A DNA stretch of 64,000 bases from Pezizomycotina sp. ARF18 (taxonomy: Eukaryota > Ascomycota): assembly GCA_002224055.1 (NCBI GenBank), contig AZLU01000024.1, positions 27,691-91,690 on the forward strand, written 5' to 3'. The notes beneath the pieces are model-generated. The model was not told the origin of the DNA and did no database searches. It saw nothing but the letters and a program-made list of their open reading frames with translations. Below are positions 47,002 through 59,508 of this stretch, piece after piece (positions within the stretch are counted from its first letter, which is position 1; each line of letters starts with the position of its first letter). The translations under genes and the position numbers were made by a program.

Positions 47002-47041
<40 letters not shown>
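46961..47041. repeat. Tandem 19/20-mer duplication plus (AAT)13
   Basis: Two adjacent copies of a unit beginning AGAGGACTATACC and ending AAGTAT (46961-46979 and 46981-47000), which differ by one C, are followed at once by about 13 AAT repeats. The duplication looks like recent slippage beside a microsatellite. Confidence 0.85.
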
Positions 47042-47042
<1 letters not shown>

Positions 47043-48129
47043 CCCTTTGAGTATATATATTCGAGTGGGTTATATATATTACCTATATTTATAGAGTTAT
47101 TATAGAGTTATTCTCCATCTGCTTTTCTGAGTTCGAAGGATCAGGATCAAATACTTACTCGAGCATCTTGGAATATAGAAAAAAAAAGAAAAAAAAAAAA
47201 AAAAGAGAATAACGAATATACTTCATCTATTATCAATAGCAATAATTGGTCGCCTTAAGAATACTGTTACTTATTCTTTGAGAGACAAAAAGAGGTTATA
47301 TTCAGATATTCTCACTTAAGTAAACATTCTGCTCCCAATACGATAGTTATCGCTAGAGTAGGAGGGATTATTATATGTATATCGATCGCATTTGCATAAG
47401 TAGTCTGAACTTCGATAGGGGGTTTATAGTCAGAGCGCTTCTCGATACTCAACCACAGAAGGATCAAACCTATAATACCTGGACACTATTGAATAAGGAA
47501 CGAAAAAAAAAAAAAAACTCCAACTGGGGGACATTTTAGAACGAGTGCGCTTTACTAGTGCTCAAGTGATGTTTGACTGCTCAAGATTTTCTCTAGGTAT
47601 ACTTACTATGAGCTGGAAACCAAAAATTTTTAATTTTTTTTTTTTTTTTTTTTTTTTTTTAGTTTTTTAATTTTATATTATTATAGCAGATTACGTATTT
47701 TATTGAATTTTGGGCCTTTGGGTGTATGACTGAAAAAAACGACGCAACCGAGAATCCGTCACGTAAAAAAAAAAAAAAAAAAAAAAAATTTAAGAGTTGG
47801 TCGCTTTTTCTTGGCAAATTTATTATTACAACTACTTAGTACTTACTAACTACTGCTTTCAAAGAGCTTCTGCCTTTCTTTCTTCCTTTCCTTTCTTCCT
47901 TTCCTTTCTCCCACTCTTGCTGTCGGAGGCAATTCTTTTACGCAATCAACAACCAGCCATTTCTACTTCTCACCCTTACACTAGTCCTTCCTACCGTCAG
48001 CGCGCCTCTTAAAGAAAAAAAAAAAAAAGAAAAAAAGAAAACCCAGTTAATCCGAGAAACGTCACCCTCGCCCTTCAATCTCCAAGTATATCATAACGGC
48101 TGCGATTATACATAGTCTCTTGAACGAGG

Positions 48130-51100
48130 ATGGATGATTTCATCGATCGCCATGCGGAGGAGGACTCCTTCGACGAAGATGAGTCAATGGACGACGAAAG
48201 TCGACGCCGGGCGTAAACGGCGAAGGCGAACGGCACACCCAGAAAGTCAAAAGGAGGCGACGATGTAGTTGACTCTAGCGAGGAGGAGGACACCGAAGAC
48301 GAAGAAATGGGTTTAGAAGAAGTATTTAGCACTTCCCTACAGTCCACGTCAAATACATATTGTTTGGAGCAAACAATATTCTCACCCACCCCCTCCGGGT
48401 AGTTAGCTCGTCGCGGAAAATCTAACATGGCTTATATTTAGGTGCGCAAAGGCTTTATTGTCGACGACGAGGATGAGGAAGAAGAAGAAGATGAAGAAGA
48501 GAGGTCTCTAACGACCGTCATAGACGGAGAGATAAGAAAAGGAGCAAAAGACGTGAACGCGAAAATAGAAGACGATGATATCGATGAGGAGGACTTTGAT
48601 CTTATTGCTGAAAATACGGGCATTGATAGGCGACCTGATCAGGTAAAATCCAAATTTCTTTTCCTTTCTCTCTCTCTCTCTCTCTCTCCCCCCCCCCCCC
48701 TCTTTTTTTTTTTTTTCTTCTCGGGTTGTCACTAAAATATCTCTTTATTATGACCAGCGGAGGCTCAAACGGCTCAAGCAAGGCAAAGAAGACCAGCGGC
48801 CCGAGGGGAGAGACCGTGGGCTTGCTGATATCTTTTCGGATGAGGAAGATGACTTTCTGGACGATGACGAGGACATGGGCGACAGACGTCGACGGCATCG
48901 GGACGACAGGCATGATGCTGGTATCGCGGATGAGTTTGCCGACTTTATCGAAGAAGACGAGTTCTCGGACGAGGAAGGTGGCCGCGAAGAAGGTCCGAAC
49001 GGCGCGACCTCGAAAGAAAGCATTTCGCGATTTTACGTCGCTGCGGTTGGCGGAGCCTTGCAGATGAGGACACGGTTGAAAAGATGCGAGAGATCTTGGC
49101 GATGGTCGGGAGTACGATTTTGCTCTGCAATTACACCAGATGAAATGGAGGTTCAAGAGCAGAGTGTCGAGCTTAAGGACGTCTTCGAACCCAGCGAGCT
49201 CAAAGACCGCATGATGACAGACGAAGATCAAGTGATCAAATCAACTGATATTCCGGAACGTATTCAACTGGCCGAAAAGCTTACGAGCATGTGGGAATCA
49301 GCCCTGAGGAATACATAGAGGAAGGAAATTGGATCGCGGCCCAAATGTTCCACAATCGTCGTTCGGCTCTGCATGATAGCCTAAGGACACCGTTCTTCAA
49401 AGCGGTGAAAAAGGTGCTGGATTTCCTCGTGCAAGAGAATATGGAACCGCCGTTTATATTTCATAACCGCAAAGATTTCTTAATTCATTCGGACCGTAGT
49501 AGTCGCCGCCAAGACGATGACAGGGGCCTTGATGCCGAACGGCTCCTCGACCGGGCCGACCTCTGGGCAATCTTTGAGTTGGATCTTAAATTCAGGGCGT
49601 TTGTCGATAAACGTAATGCGTTGAAGAAGACATACCGTTCTATCAATGTACAGATGAGGTGTTTGAGGATAGGATAGGAGCTTTGAAAACCTGGAGGAGA
49701 TCCAAGATCTGCAAGAGTATCTTCAGTTCCGGTATTCTGAAGAGCTGAAAGGATGTCGCCGCCCTGGCAGTGACAAACGGCGCTAATGGTCATATCAAAA
49801 AACGTCCCGGCGCAACTAAGTCATTGTGGGATCGCATACGCAAGTCTCAAGTATACAATATCGTCAAAGGATTCGGAATTTCGGCGGCCAATTCGCTCTG
49901 AACGCGAAACTAGATCAGAAGCGAGAATTTGCCGATGATCCTTCAGAATTTCCCGAAGAACTGTCCGCCATGTACGTCGACAAGATTTTGCAACCGACAA
50001 AGAGGCCTCAAGCTGCACAGATGATGTTAGCCGAGGAGATGTACATGAATCCGGTGCTTCGGAGAGTCATTCGTGACAGATCTTCTCCCACGGTGTTTTA
50101 AGCGTAGATGTTACAGAGAAAGGCGTTAAGAAAATAGACGAACTACATCCTTATTACGTAAGTTCAATTTATAACACCAGGACGGGCACAAAAAATAAAA
50201 ATAAAAATGGATATAAGAAATAAAACTAATCGCCCAATACATCGGATAGGAATTCAAATATCTCCGAAACCAGACAATATGGCAACTGGTTAACACCCAC
50301 AGCTCTTCCTCAAATTCTAGCTGCAGAAGATGATAAACTCGTCAATGTTCACATTGAATTGGAGAACCGTCTCGGATCGAGAACCAGCTCTTTGAGTTGA
50401 TGACGTCCGAAAACTACAGTGACCAAGCGGAGGCTTGGAATGAGAAAAGGAGGGAAGTTTTCGACATAGCCATGGAAAAGCTGCTGAAGTTGGTGGCGAA
50501 GAACTTCAAAGAGAACGTTAAGACGCGTTGTGAGGATGATCTCGCCAAAACATGCAGAGAAAACTTAAGAAGAAAGCTAGATCAAGCGCCTTTTCAACCT
50601 CGCGGCTTACGGCTAGGAGAAATTCCGCGTGTTTTCGCACTCTCGAACGGTCAAGGTGAATTCGGCAAGGACGCCGTCGTTGGCATATTCATGGATGAGG
50701 ATAGCACCGTCACCGAACTTTTGAAATATCCCGACATGAGAGATGAACAAGCCAAGCGCGAGTTCGTCGAAAAAGTAAACCGGAGGAAACCTGACGTAAT
50801 TGCAGTCGGGGGTTCTCTGTGGCTACGAGTCGCTTAGCAGATGACCTCCGGCGAATCGTGAAAGATGAGCAAATGACAATCACAGACGCCATGGACGGTG
50901 ATGAGGAAAAGGCGCTCTTGGAGGTCCTCTATGTTGAAGACGAGGTTGCCCGCTTTTTATGAATAGCGAAAGGGCTGCTAATGAGTTTAGCTCGGCCCGC
51001 CACTAGGCCGCTACTGTATCGCGCTGGCGAGGTATATACAGAACCCGTTGATGGAATACGTCAATATGGGTAATGATATTATATCCCTCCAGTTTGATCC

Positions 51101-52908
51101 CGATCAGCAGCTCGTGCCTCAGGATAAACTGAAGACTTATTTGGAGCAGGCTATAGTGGATACCGTCAACCTCGTTGGCGTGAACATCAACAATGTTTTG
51201 AAAACCCCATATATGAAGCCAGCTCTGAAATACGTGTGTGGACTCGGTCCCAGGAAGGCTGAAGTGATGGTCAAGACATCGAGGCCAACGGGGGTAAGGT
51301 TAGAAGCCGCCAGGCGCTGCTCGAAGACCCCGATGGTGAAAGGGCGAGCGTAGTCGGCCCCACCATATATCAAAATTGCGCAAGCTTTTTGATTGTTTCT
51401 CCGGAGACGGAGAACAGGATGGCGACTATTTGGATCTTACTCGTGTGCACCCTCAGGACTACGAGCTAGGTCGCAAGATGGCAGCAGACGCTCTCGAACT
51501 CGATGAGGAAGACATTCAACAGATTATCGAACAAAATGGCGGACCAGACGGTGTCATTCGGCAAATAGTAGACCATGAAGATCTACAAAGATCGATGAGT
51601 TGGCTCTGGAAGGATACGCCGATGAGCTCGAGAAACCTTCAACCAGAAGAAAGAGCGACATTGGAAACCATCAAGGCGGAGATCCAAAGTCCATACGAAG
51701 AACTTCGCGACAATTACAAGAGGCTACCTCCAGAAGTTGTTTTCACGAAGCTCACCGGCGAAACTACCGAAAGCTTGCGTTCCGGGATGGTTGTTCCTGT
51801 ATCCATAAAGAGGGTATCTGACCGCTACATCTCGTGCAGGCTGGACTGCGGAATTGAAGGTAACGTCGCGGCCGAAGAAATCAGCGACGACATTGGCGTA
51901 TCACCTCACAGCTTGTTCCACGTTTCCCAAACGGTTCAAGCGAAAATAAAATCTATCAATATTGCTACTTTTACGCCGAACTGTCCCTCAAAGACTCCGA
52001 GACGCGGAAACCTTTCAGAAGATCTCATGATCAGTTGCCCGAAGAATGGGACGAAGCACGGGAGGAGAAAGATAGAATTGCCCTTTCTGTTACTCGTCAA
52101 GAAGAGCACCGAGCAGCGCGAGTCATTAAACATCCCCTATTCCGTCCGTTTAATGCTCGACAGGCGGAGGAATACTTGCTCAACATTCAAGGGGAGATGC
52201 CGTTATTCGGCCTTCGTCAAAAGGACCGGATCACATTGCGGTTACCTGGAAGGTCGGGGATGGCATATACCAACATATTGATGTTCTCGAACTCGACAAG
52301 GAGAATGAGTTTTCCGTTGGCCGCACGCTTAGGGTCGGTGGGAAGTACAATTACAGCGATTTGGACGATCTGATATTCAATCACGTCAAAGCGATGGCTA
52401 GGAAGGTGGAGGAGATGGAAAGACACGAGAAGTTTAAACCAACGTCCAAGGAGCAAGTTGGTAAGTGCTCGGAAATCGCTAACGAAAATTCCCTGATTCA
52501 CTATTTTCAGATGTATGGGTAATGAAACCGATGCTAACAATTCTCACTTAGAACAATGGTTAACGACATATACTCAAGCGAACCCGAAGCGATCTATATA
52601 CGCATTCTGTGTGGATCCGACTCGTCCCGGCCATTTCCACCTTTGCTTCAAGGCAGGAATCAACGCCAAGTGTAGTAGTTGGAGGGTTCGGGTCGTGCCC
52701 CAGGCTTTCCAACTGGAAGACAATCTCTACGGAGACATGACAGGCCTTTGCATGTAAGCTTGATATCAGCCCTTTCTAGTTTGATGGATATTAGGAGTTC
52801 TCTTTAGTCAAATGAATAAAACGCTAACTGGTTCTTCGGTGGTAGGGCTTCAAATTCCTGTTTACAAACAAATACTCACAGCCGAAATTATGGCCAGCCG
52901 CAACATAG
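48130..52908 (+). CDS. SPT6: SPT6 transcription elongation factor / histone chaperone
   Basis: Nuclear factor that travels with RNA polymerase II, binds histones and restores chromatin. The start is the ATG at 48130 ([19 protein letters not shown]). An extreme acidic N-terminus ([19 protein letters not shown]) is split by an intron ending in TTATATTTAG at about 48441 and by another at 48643-48757. Core landmarks follow: [51 protein letters not shown]-like text near 49550, RNFGISAANFALNAK, HIELENR and a YqgF-like region ([20 protein letters not shown]). A helix-hairpin-helix ([13 protein letters not shown], about 51231) precedes the S1 domain ([20 protein letters not shown], from 51784) and the tandem SH2 domains ([20 protein letters not shown] at about 52120; [20 protein letters not shown] at about 52550). 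The C-terminus ends [23 protein letters not shown] at 52906-52908, without the long Gly-rich tail of some homologues. More than ten frame breaks are scattered through the gene. Confidence 0.94.
48655..48722. repeat. 68-nt pure pyrimidine tract inside SPT6 intron
   Basis: Every base from 48655 to 48722 is C or T on the sense strand: T/C-mixed, then (CT)n, then about 13 C, then about 14 T. It lies within the 115-nt intron 48643-48757 and would serve as an exaggerated polypyrimidine tract. Its composition also makes a triplex-type (H-DNA) structure possible in principle. Confidence 0.85.
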
Positions 52909-53579
52909 GGGTGCCCCTCTAGGAGATAAAAACCTCCTTTTCTCTCACGTCCATTTCACAACTCCTTTACATCGCATCCTACAATAATTTTCGTCTCTGT
53001 CGATGTCCTTGTGCCTTCCAAATTTCTCCTTTTTCTTTTCGCCCTGGCATTTTTCCGTTTATGTAAGCATTTGACGTTTGCATTCGCCTTGACTTCAGGC
53101 TATGACGAGGATGGGTTAATGAAATGCTCTTCTAAAAAAATTCCAAAAATTTGTTCTTCTTTCCTCCCCTTCTCTTTCTCCATACTTAGCTCTATATCTC
53201 TCTTGGCAAGCGGACATTACTACCTTTTGGTTAGCTTTCCTCTGCTAGTAGAAAATATGGAGGCATTTTTCTTTTGTGGTAGTCCCACTCGAAATTCTTC
53301 TCCGTATCATTAGGAGAAAAAAATATGATAATATCAATAGACATAATATGTACGTGTAGATCTTTGGGGCGTGTATGCTCTTTCTAATCAACGGGTGGGG
53401 GAACTTACCCCCTCATAGTTTCATTGGCTTTGATGGTGGGTTTCGGGTTTCAATTATTTTCAGTTCATTGACAGGCAGCTGGTCGTGAAGCAGTTTTCAC
53501 AAATTAAGATACAAAAAGGCCAAAAGAAGTGAAATAAAGGGAAAAAAAAAAACTTCACCTATATGATACATTGAAGTCC

Positions 53580-53615
<36 letters not shown>

Positions 53616-53850
53616 GTGAACTATAGCGTTATTTATATTGTAAGAGCCTTCTCAAGCAAGCAGTAGGTCGATTCGGGGAGGGAAGGTTTTGGCGTGATAT
53701 AATACTCTTTCTTTTTTTATAATACTCCCAGTAAAAGGGGGGGGAAACATCTAAAAAATTCCCCTCTCCGATGTTGGGACTCAAAATTCGGCAACTCACA
53801 AGTATTTGAAGGGCGACAAGCGTTAACATTGCATCGTACTTTTCTGTCGA
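52909..53850. other. Intergenic region between SPT6 and HAD phosphatase
   Basis: About 0.9 kb between two genes on the same strand. It contains CT-rich sequence (52960-53060 and 53150-53200) and a T32 tract at 53582-53613. No gene is supported. The minus-strand frame at 53629-53886 overlaps the start of the next gene and has no family features. Confidence 0.5.
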
Positions 53851-53996
53851 ATGACGAGCCGCCTGATAATGTCGACTATAAGACAATTCGCTCCATTAAA
53901 CCCGGAATTGCTTTCAAACTCTAATAGCAACGGGCCCGGGAATCCAGGCCTAAACTTCAAGCTGTCTGCTTTGATGTAGATGGTAAGATAGCTCAT

Positions 53997-54030
<34 letters not shown>

Positions 54031-55060
54031 TAGAACTTCGCTAACAGTATGCTAGGCACATTGTGGTAAGCACGCACACTTATAGTCCATAAATACTTAA
54101 TATACACTTGAGAAAAGCACAGAGGAGAAGGAAAAGGGTGCTTTCTTTTCAGACGCATTCCAATGATTCGAAACTTGTACTGTAAAACGAGCTAAAAGTA
54201 GACCTTGTAACAAACACTCAGTGAACCGCAAACCTGGATGTTTGCAAAAATGCGCGAGGCTCTCGGGATTACGAAGCCGTCGATATTTTGGACCACATTC
54301 ACAAACTGGCCGGCACGGCCCAGGATGAAGCGTTCGAAAAGGTCCGCGCCGTGGAACGGGAGGCCATGAAGGACATGGTTCCCCAGGGAGGTTTGCTAGA
54401 GTTAATGGACTACCTAGATTCGAGGGGCATTCCAAAGGCAATTGCACTAGGAACTTTGAGCAAGTATCCCAAATACGCTCTTTTTCGAAATTCTTGGAAA
54501 TTCTTCCTTTCCTTTGGCTATCGCAGAGAGCTAACGAAAACATTCCCCGAAAAAAAAAATTTTTCGTCTGATATCCTATAAATAAATTTCACGTTTAATT
54601 CCGCACAAATTAAATAGTGCGCCGTTAATCACTTGATACAAAACTTCATTCCTGACCATCTTTTTCATCCTATCATCACACGAGATTTCAAGCCCCAAAA
54701 CCGGATCCTGCTGGTATACTTCATATAGCTAAAGAGCTAGGCCTTGATGGAGGAAGCGGGATGATAATGGTGGAGACTCAATGGATGATATGACTGCAGG
54801 TGCCTTCCCATTCTGTGCCTCGAAAGCAAGATATACATATTTCTTATTAGGAATATTATTAATATAAAAATACGCACTTGCGCTTTTCTACTACTCAGGC
54901 GACGAGCCGGTGCGCTACAGTGCTCTTGGAAAACTCGGTGAATACCGAGTTTGCTTCCCACGAGCACACGGATCTAGTCATAAAATCGCTTCGGGACCTT
55001 ATACTGATCCTCGAAAACGGGTTCGCGGGTAGATCCCCACAATCTTCACCACTTTCCTGA
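53851..55060 (+). CDS. HAD-superfamily phosphatase with a 10-nt microexon
   Basis: Soluble Mg-dependent hydrolase of the haloacid dehalogenase superfamily; the substrate is unknown. The start is the ATG at 53851 (MTSRLIMSTIRQFAPLNPE). Motif I is built from three exons: ...KLQAVCFDVDG ends exon 1 at 53982, a 10-nt exon (54056-54065) supplies the next residues, and exon 3 from 54222 continues EPQTWMFAKMREALGITK. Together they give DVDGTLCEPQTWMF. The cap region follows (DILDHIHKLAGTAQDEAFEK, MKDMVPQGGLLELMDYLDSR). Motif II is KAI.TRNFEQ (exon end 54463), motif III lies around KPDPAGILHIAKELG and motif IV is MV(G)DSMDDMTAG. The last exon, from 54899, gives SVNTEFASHEHTDLVIKSL and ends at TGA 55058-55060. 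Introns: 53983-54055, 54066-54221, 54464-54617 and 54800-54898. Single-base losses (for example one G in the motif IV GGA codon) break the frame. Confidence 0.88.
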
Positions 55061-55762
55061 AGGAGCGACAATTCTATCTAACACTGAAATGGTTAAAAAC
55101 AATAAAACTCAACCAGGACAAAACAAAACAAAACAAAACATAATAGACATAGATCCTGTATCGGTATATCTATCCTGGAGTATATAAAGCATTTACATTA
55201 CATTATCTGTTATTATAGAGAAGATTCAATAGATATTGAGTATTCTATTCTAATTAGAAGGGTTAGTAAAATATTTTCATCAGATAATCATTACTTAAAA
55301 AACGAGGCTTAGATAAGGCGTGTCCGAATGCACGTGCTACTGACATATCCACAATCTTTTACCTGGTGTTCGATGCCATTTGGTGCACGTCAAAAACCGG
55401 TTCCACGACGGGGCGTTTCTTAACGAATTCCCAAACGATTTTTTTTTCTAAACACCGCCAAAGCAGGGAAGAGAAAGCCTCCCGAGAATATTTTTGGGCA
55501 AGCAAAAGACGCTATATCTCCGGGAACATACTAATTGGCCAGTCGTGTGAGGGGAACTGGAGGACTTTTATTATCTCGCTCCCTTTTTTTCGCTCCGTGT
55601 ACCTATGCTCGTCTACGATAAGTAGCCGCGATCGCGATCGTTCATTCTTTTTTGACCTTTCAAGGATATCCTTAGAAAAAAATATATATAAATATATAAT
55701 TACTTAAAAGAAGGGAAAGCTAGTACTTGGCTAGCATAATGAAAACGAGAAAAACATAGATT
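55061..55762. other. Intergenic region
   Basis: About 700 bp without a supported gene. It contains an AAAAC pentamer array at about 55119-55141 and AT-rich sequence. The + frame at 55366-55707 has no recognisable features. Confidence 0.5.
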
Positions 55763-56490
55763 ATGGGATCGGTTGCCGCACCAAACGACGACGACTTCAA
55801 CCATGGATCGCCTTCGTTAGAACATGTTACACAGCAGCCAATAAACCCCACAAGTACTGTTACTGCTACTGCTGTCAACACCAACGCTACCGCTCCGTTG
55901 TTATCGTCGTCGTCACAGCACGCACAATCCCAGGTTGACCACGACGAAGGTGACAACAACCTTCCCCACCTTCCACGGCACCATCCAGCTCGGACCACAG
56001 CATCGGCTCCCATCCGGACGACCTTCATGGCACGGCTACGGACAGCACTGCGTCGTTAACAGCCTCCTCCTCGTTGGGTCACGCCACACCACCCGATCCA
56101 ATGACCTCCGCCGCCATCGCCAACGTTGCTGCCGCAGCTCTCGCGATAATGACGGAACCTCCACCGGGACCGCAGACCGCAGCTCTACCAGCAGCAGTAA
56201 CAGTGCCACCGCCGCCACAATACAGCAGCCGCCTCCACCTCCGGCACCCCGAACCCTCCCCACCCGCCGTACCAGGCCATGAACTGGAGAAGAGGCGAAG
56301 CTCAGACGGCGCGTCGGCGGGCTCGGAGGACGAGAAGGGTAAAGGGTGCTGCGGCAGCAAGTTAACCGCGCAAGTGGATCGGGACGATTTCGTGCACGCT
56401 GGCACCGTGCTCGTGCTACTCGCAGGGCGCGGCGTGCTGGGTAACATCGCATGCTGCCTGGTGTGGCCCGTAACGACTGTTGCGGCTTAG
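55763..56490 (+). CDS. Low-complexity Pro/Ala/Ser-rich ORF, function unknown
   Basis: A GC-rich island in AT-rich surroundings with long open frames on the + strand. The first frame starts at an ATG at 55763 (MGSVAAPNDDDFNHGSPSLE) and is Thr/Ala/Ser-rich to 56059. A second frame carries on from about 56074 with Ala/Pro-rich text (PPPGPQTAALPAAVTVPPPP), an acidic-basic stretch (GASAGSEDEKGKGCCGSK) and a hydrophobic end (VLVLLAGRGVLGNIACCL), TAG at 56488-56490. The minus strand also has long open frames here, as is usual in GC-rich low-complexity DNA. I recognise no domain. It could be a lineage-specific protein or the exon of a larger gene. Confidence 0.35.
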
Positions 56491-57367
56491 CGTGGGTGTA
56501 AGTTTTTTCTTTTCTTTCTTGAAAAGTTTATTCCTATCCTCCGTCGTGACACAAACTTTGAAACCTAGCTACTTTTTAAGCTACCTGTAGCTATGATGAA
56601 GTAGAAGTAAGAAAAAAACTCGTCAAAGAATTTCTTTTATACTGACAGTACATTCTTCTTTGTTATATAGACAGCCAACTGCGTCACGTGTAGTTGTTGC
56701 GGACTGTGCGGTTAAGTCACGGTAAACACGCATCGATGTTTCATTCTCATGCTCAGACACCTCAACGAAAATCTTGCTCCTAGGATCTTTATCTTCCCCG
56801 TGGGAAGCTAGGGGGTGAAGCGGGTAGCTTTCTGGTCATTTCCCCCGTCCGTCACTCCCCTCTCTTTTGAAGAACCTTTTTTTGAGGAAGCTTTGATTAT
56901 TTTTCTCGTACGTTTTTCTCCCATATAACTGGCGTTTGGGCAAATTTTTTTCTGGGTTGTTTGTAGTCTCGATCAGGCCCTCCCAAAATCGAGACTAGGT
57001 TGTTGTAGGGAAATTATGGTTTATTCCTGACAATTCAGCATTATGATTGGTTTCTAATAACGCCTTGAAGATTTACTGTTCATGCTGTTCATACTTTTAA
57101 ATGTTACCCATATCTCCCATGTAGTCTTTAGCTCTTTTTCCACATCAGTTTCTGTTACGGCTTTTTTTTTTTTTTTTTTTTTTGGCCAAACCTTTTTCTC
57201 GCTGAGTAAGTAGTTATACAAATTTTTGTTTTATAATTACAGATCCTTAGGTTTTACTAGGTGAAATACAAAACTCGAGGACAAAATCCAAAATATCCAA
57301 TAGTCAATGAATTATAACGCCATAAATGCTTTATATAAGTACACGCCTACGTTTCTTCTTACATCGT

Positions 57368-57404
<37 letters not shown>

Positions 57405-57440
57405 ATTGATCATCCCGTCAACGTTGAGCTTTCTTTTGCT
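56491..57440. other. Intergenic region downstream of RPC1
   Basis: About 950 bp, AT-rich, with a T20 run near 57163 and T31 at 57373-57403, only about 37 bp past the RPC1 stop codon. On the RPC1 sense strand this second tract is A31, lying in the expected 3' UTR or polyadenylation region. No gene is supported. Confidence 0.5.
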
Positions 57441-59475
57441 TCACCTCTTGCATATATCTTCAAAAACCAAACGCTTCGGTTTGAGGTCGTCCTCCGTCAA
57501 AACTAGCTTTCGAACAACCTGGAAGGCACCGGTTCCGATCTTCATGCTCTGACCGAGAATGATACACTCGGACACACCTTCGATGAGATCCTTCTTCGTG
57601 TAGAAAGCCGCGTCGAATAAGTGATCGGTTGTCTTCTCGAACGAAGCCAACTGCAGTACGCTGTCCCTCATCTTCGCCATGCCGAACCTGGTAATACCAA
57701 AACTTCGCCTTTGTACGTCATCACGTCGCCTAGCAGCTGGATGTGGCGGGGGTCGACGTCCATGCCATGGGACTTCATCGTGTACGAAATTTCGTGGATG
57801 ATGGTATCCTGGCGGCCTCGATGCCTAAGACCTCCCTGGTTCTATGATGCTGTTCGTCCTGGTGTGCATACCGTCGACGCCTTCCGTATTCATGCACACC
57901 CTCAGCCCGTAACCCTCCACAAGAAGCTTATTCTCGTTGGTCTTCTCGTCCGTCGCGATAACTGCCCTCGCAGCGTCGGTGTGGCCCTTAATAACGATAC
58001 GCGGAGGAGGCGCTTGAGACTCTGGACGCGGTGTGGGCCTGGAACTCTTCCTTGAGGTTTTCCGAAGCTTATCTTGCGGTTCGCGGACGAACACCTTAAT
58101 CCTGCTGCCGTGGTTATGACATCCCTGTGGTCAATCTTGAGCTTTCGTTCGCGACAGATGCGGAGGCGATTTCCTCCACGGAAACTTCGAGGCCGAGTTT
58201 TTCGATGGCGTCTTCGTCGACCCTCATGTTGATAAAGGTGTCCTCCGGATCGCACACGTCGTCGATATACATAATGACCTTTAGCCAAAAAAAGAAATCC
58301 GTTAGCTTCAGTCACACAGTGTATACTACTTGCTAAAGATAAATCAGCAAACGAAAAAATACTTACATCTTCGAGATCGTTCGTTCAATACGACCCTTGA
58401 CGAACCTCGCGACCTGATGTCCGTCTTATTAACGAGCGTACAGTTCACCACTGGTGTGCTGATATTCTCGCTGCGTTGATGATTTCCTTGATACGTGGTA
58501 CACCCAAGGTAATGTTCATGGAGGCTACACCTGCGAAATGAAAGTTTTCAAGGTCATCTGCGTTCCGGGTTCACCGATAGACTGAGCACCGATAGCTCCA
58601 ACCGCCGTGCCTGTTCCACCTTCGATCGCTCATACTTACAAGGCACTGTTTGAGAAACTCCCGGAGGTCTCTCTGATAGTTTACCGACTCGTTCGACCAT
58701 TCTCGTTGTAGCGCTAAAAAAAAAATCATCGCCCGAAGAGACTATTTTAGCAATTTAGAGGCTCCGGCAAGAGTTCAAAAGGGTCACTCACGTCGCATGC
58801 TATCAATATATCTCGGATCATACTCAGCGTCTGGTAGATCAATGCAGGCGGAAGCCCACCATTTCACGCAGACTCGCCAATTTTTTGCCTTGTCTCCAAT
58901 ATAGCCTTCTAAAGATCTGAGGAACGATCTGACGTTGTCGTACCATCCAAATACTCATCGCCGTCGTAGTCGTGGGGCAAGGGTTTGTCGTCCTTATCTA
59001 CCCGGGGATATTTGATCCTTTCAGCGAGCAGGATTTCGTCGCAAATTTGAATAATCTCGAACGGCAGCAAGTGCTTGATCATTATTGTCCCAAGTCAAAT
59101 TCTACTGAGGCGTTAGCTAGCTGTCGCATATCTGTGGATGAAAGATATTGCGCATACCTCAGCATGTCGAAGGTGTGGTTCAAGTTGACAGGCTTTGCGT
59201 CGCCTTCCATATCCACAGGGTCTAGCTTAACCACCGTATTGAAATTGCACTATGCCGGAGACGAAGTTCTAACGGTGTTGTCAATTGGCAAGAGAGATCC
59301 TCTAAGGATTTCATCAGACGTCGAGACATGTAACCGGTTTCGGCTGTCTTGACTGCGGTATCGACTAAACCTTCGCGACCGATATAGCGTGAAACAGAAA
59401 TTCGGGTGGTGTTAAGCCCGAAAAGAAAACTGTTCCTCACGAAACCCTTCGACGGTGGCTCCTTGGCTGTAAGAA

Positions 59476-59508
<33 letters not shown>

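Larger units (their letters stand above)
45598..48129. other. 2.5 kb AT-rich intergenic region, microsatellite-dense
   Basis: Divergent upstream region of STE7 and SPT6. It contains A15 plus C8 near 46076-46095, (TA)14 at about 46484-46511, (AAT)13 at about 47003-47041, tandem copies of AGAGGACTATACCAAGTAT, A13-19 runs at 46744 and 47188, T27 at 47634-47660 and A24 at 47765-47788. No coding sequence is supported. CT-rich sequence near 47870-47935 precedes SPT6 and may be its leader. Confidence 0.6.
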
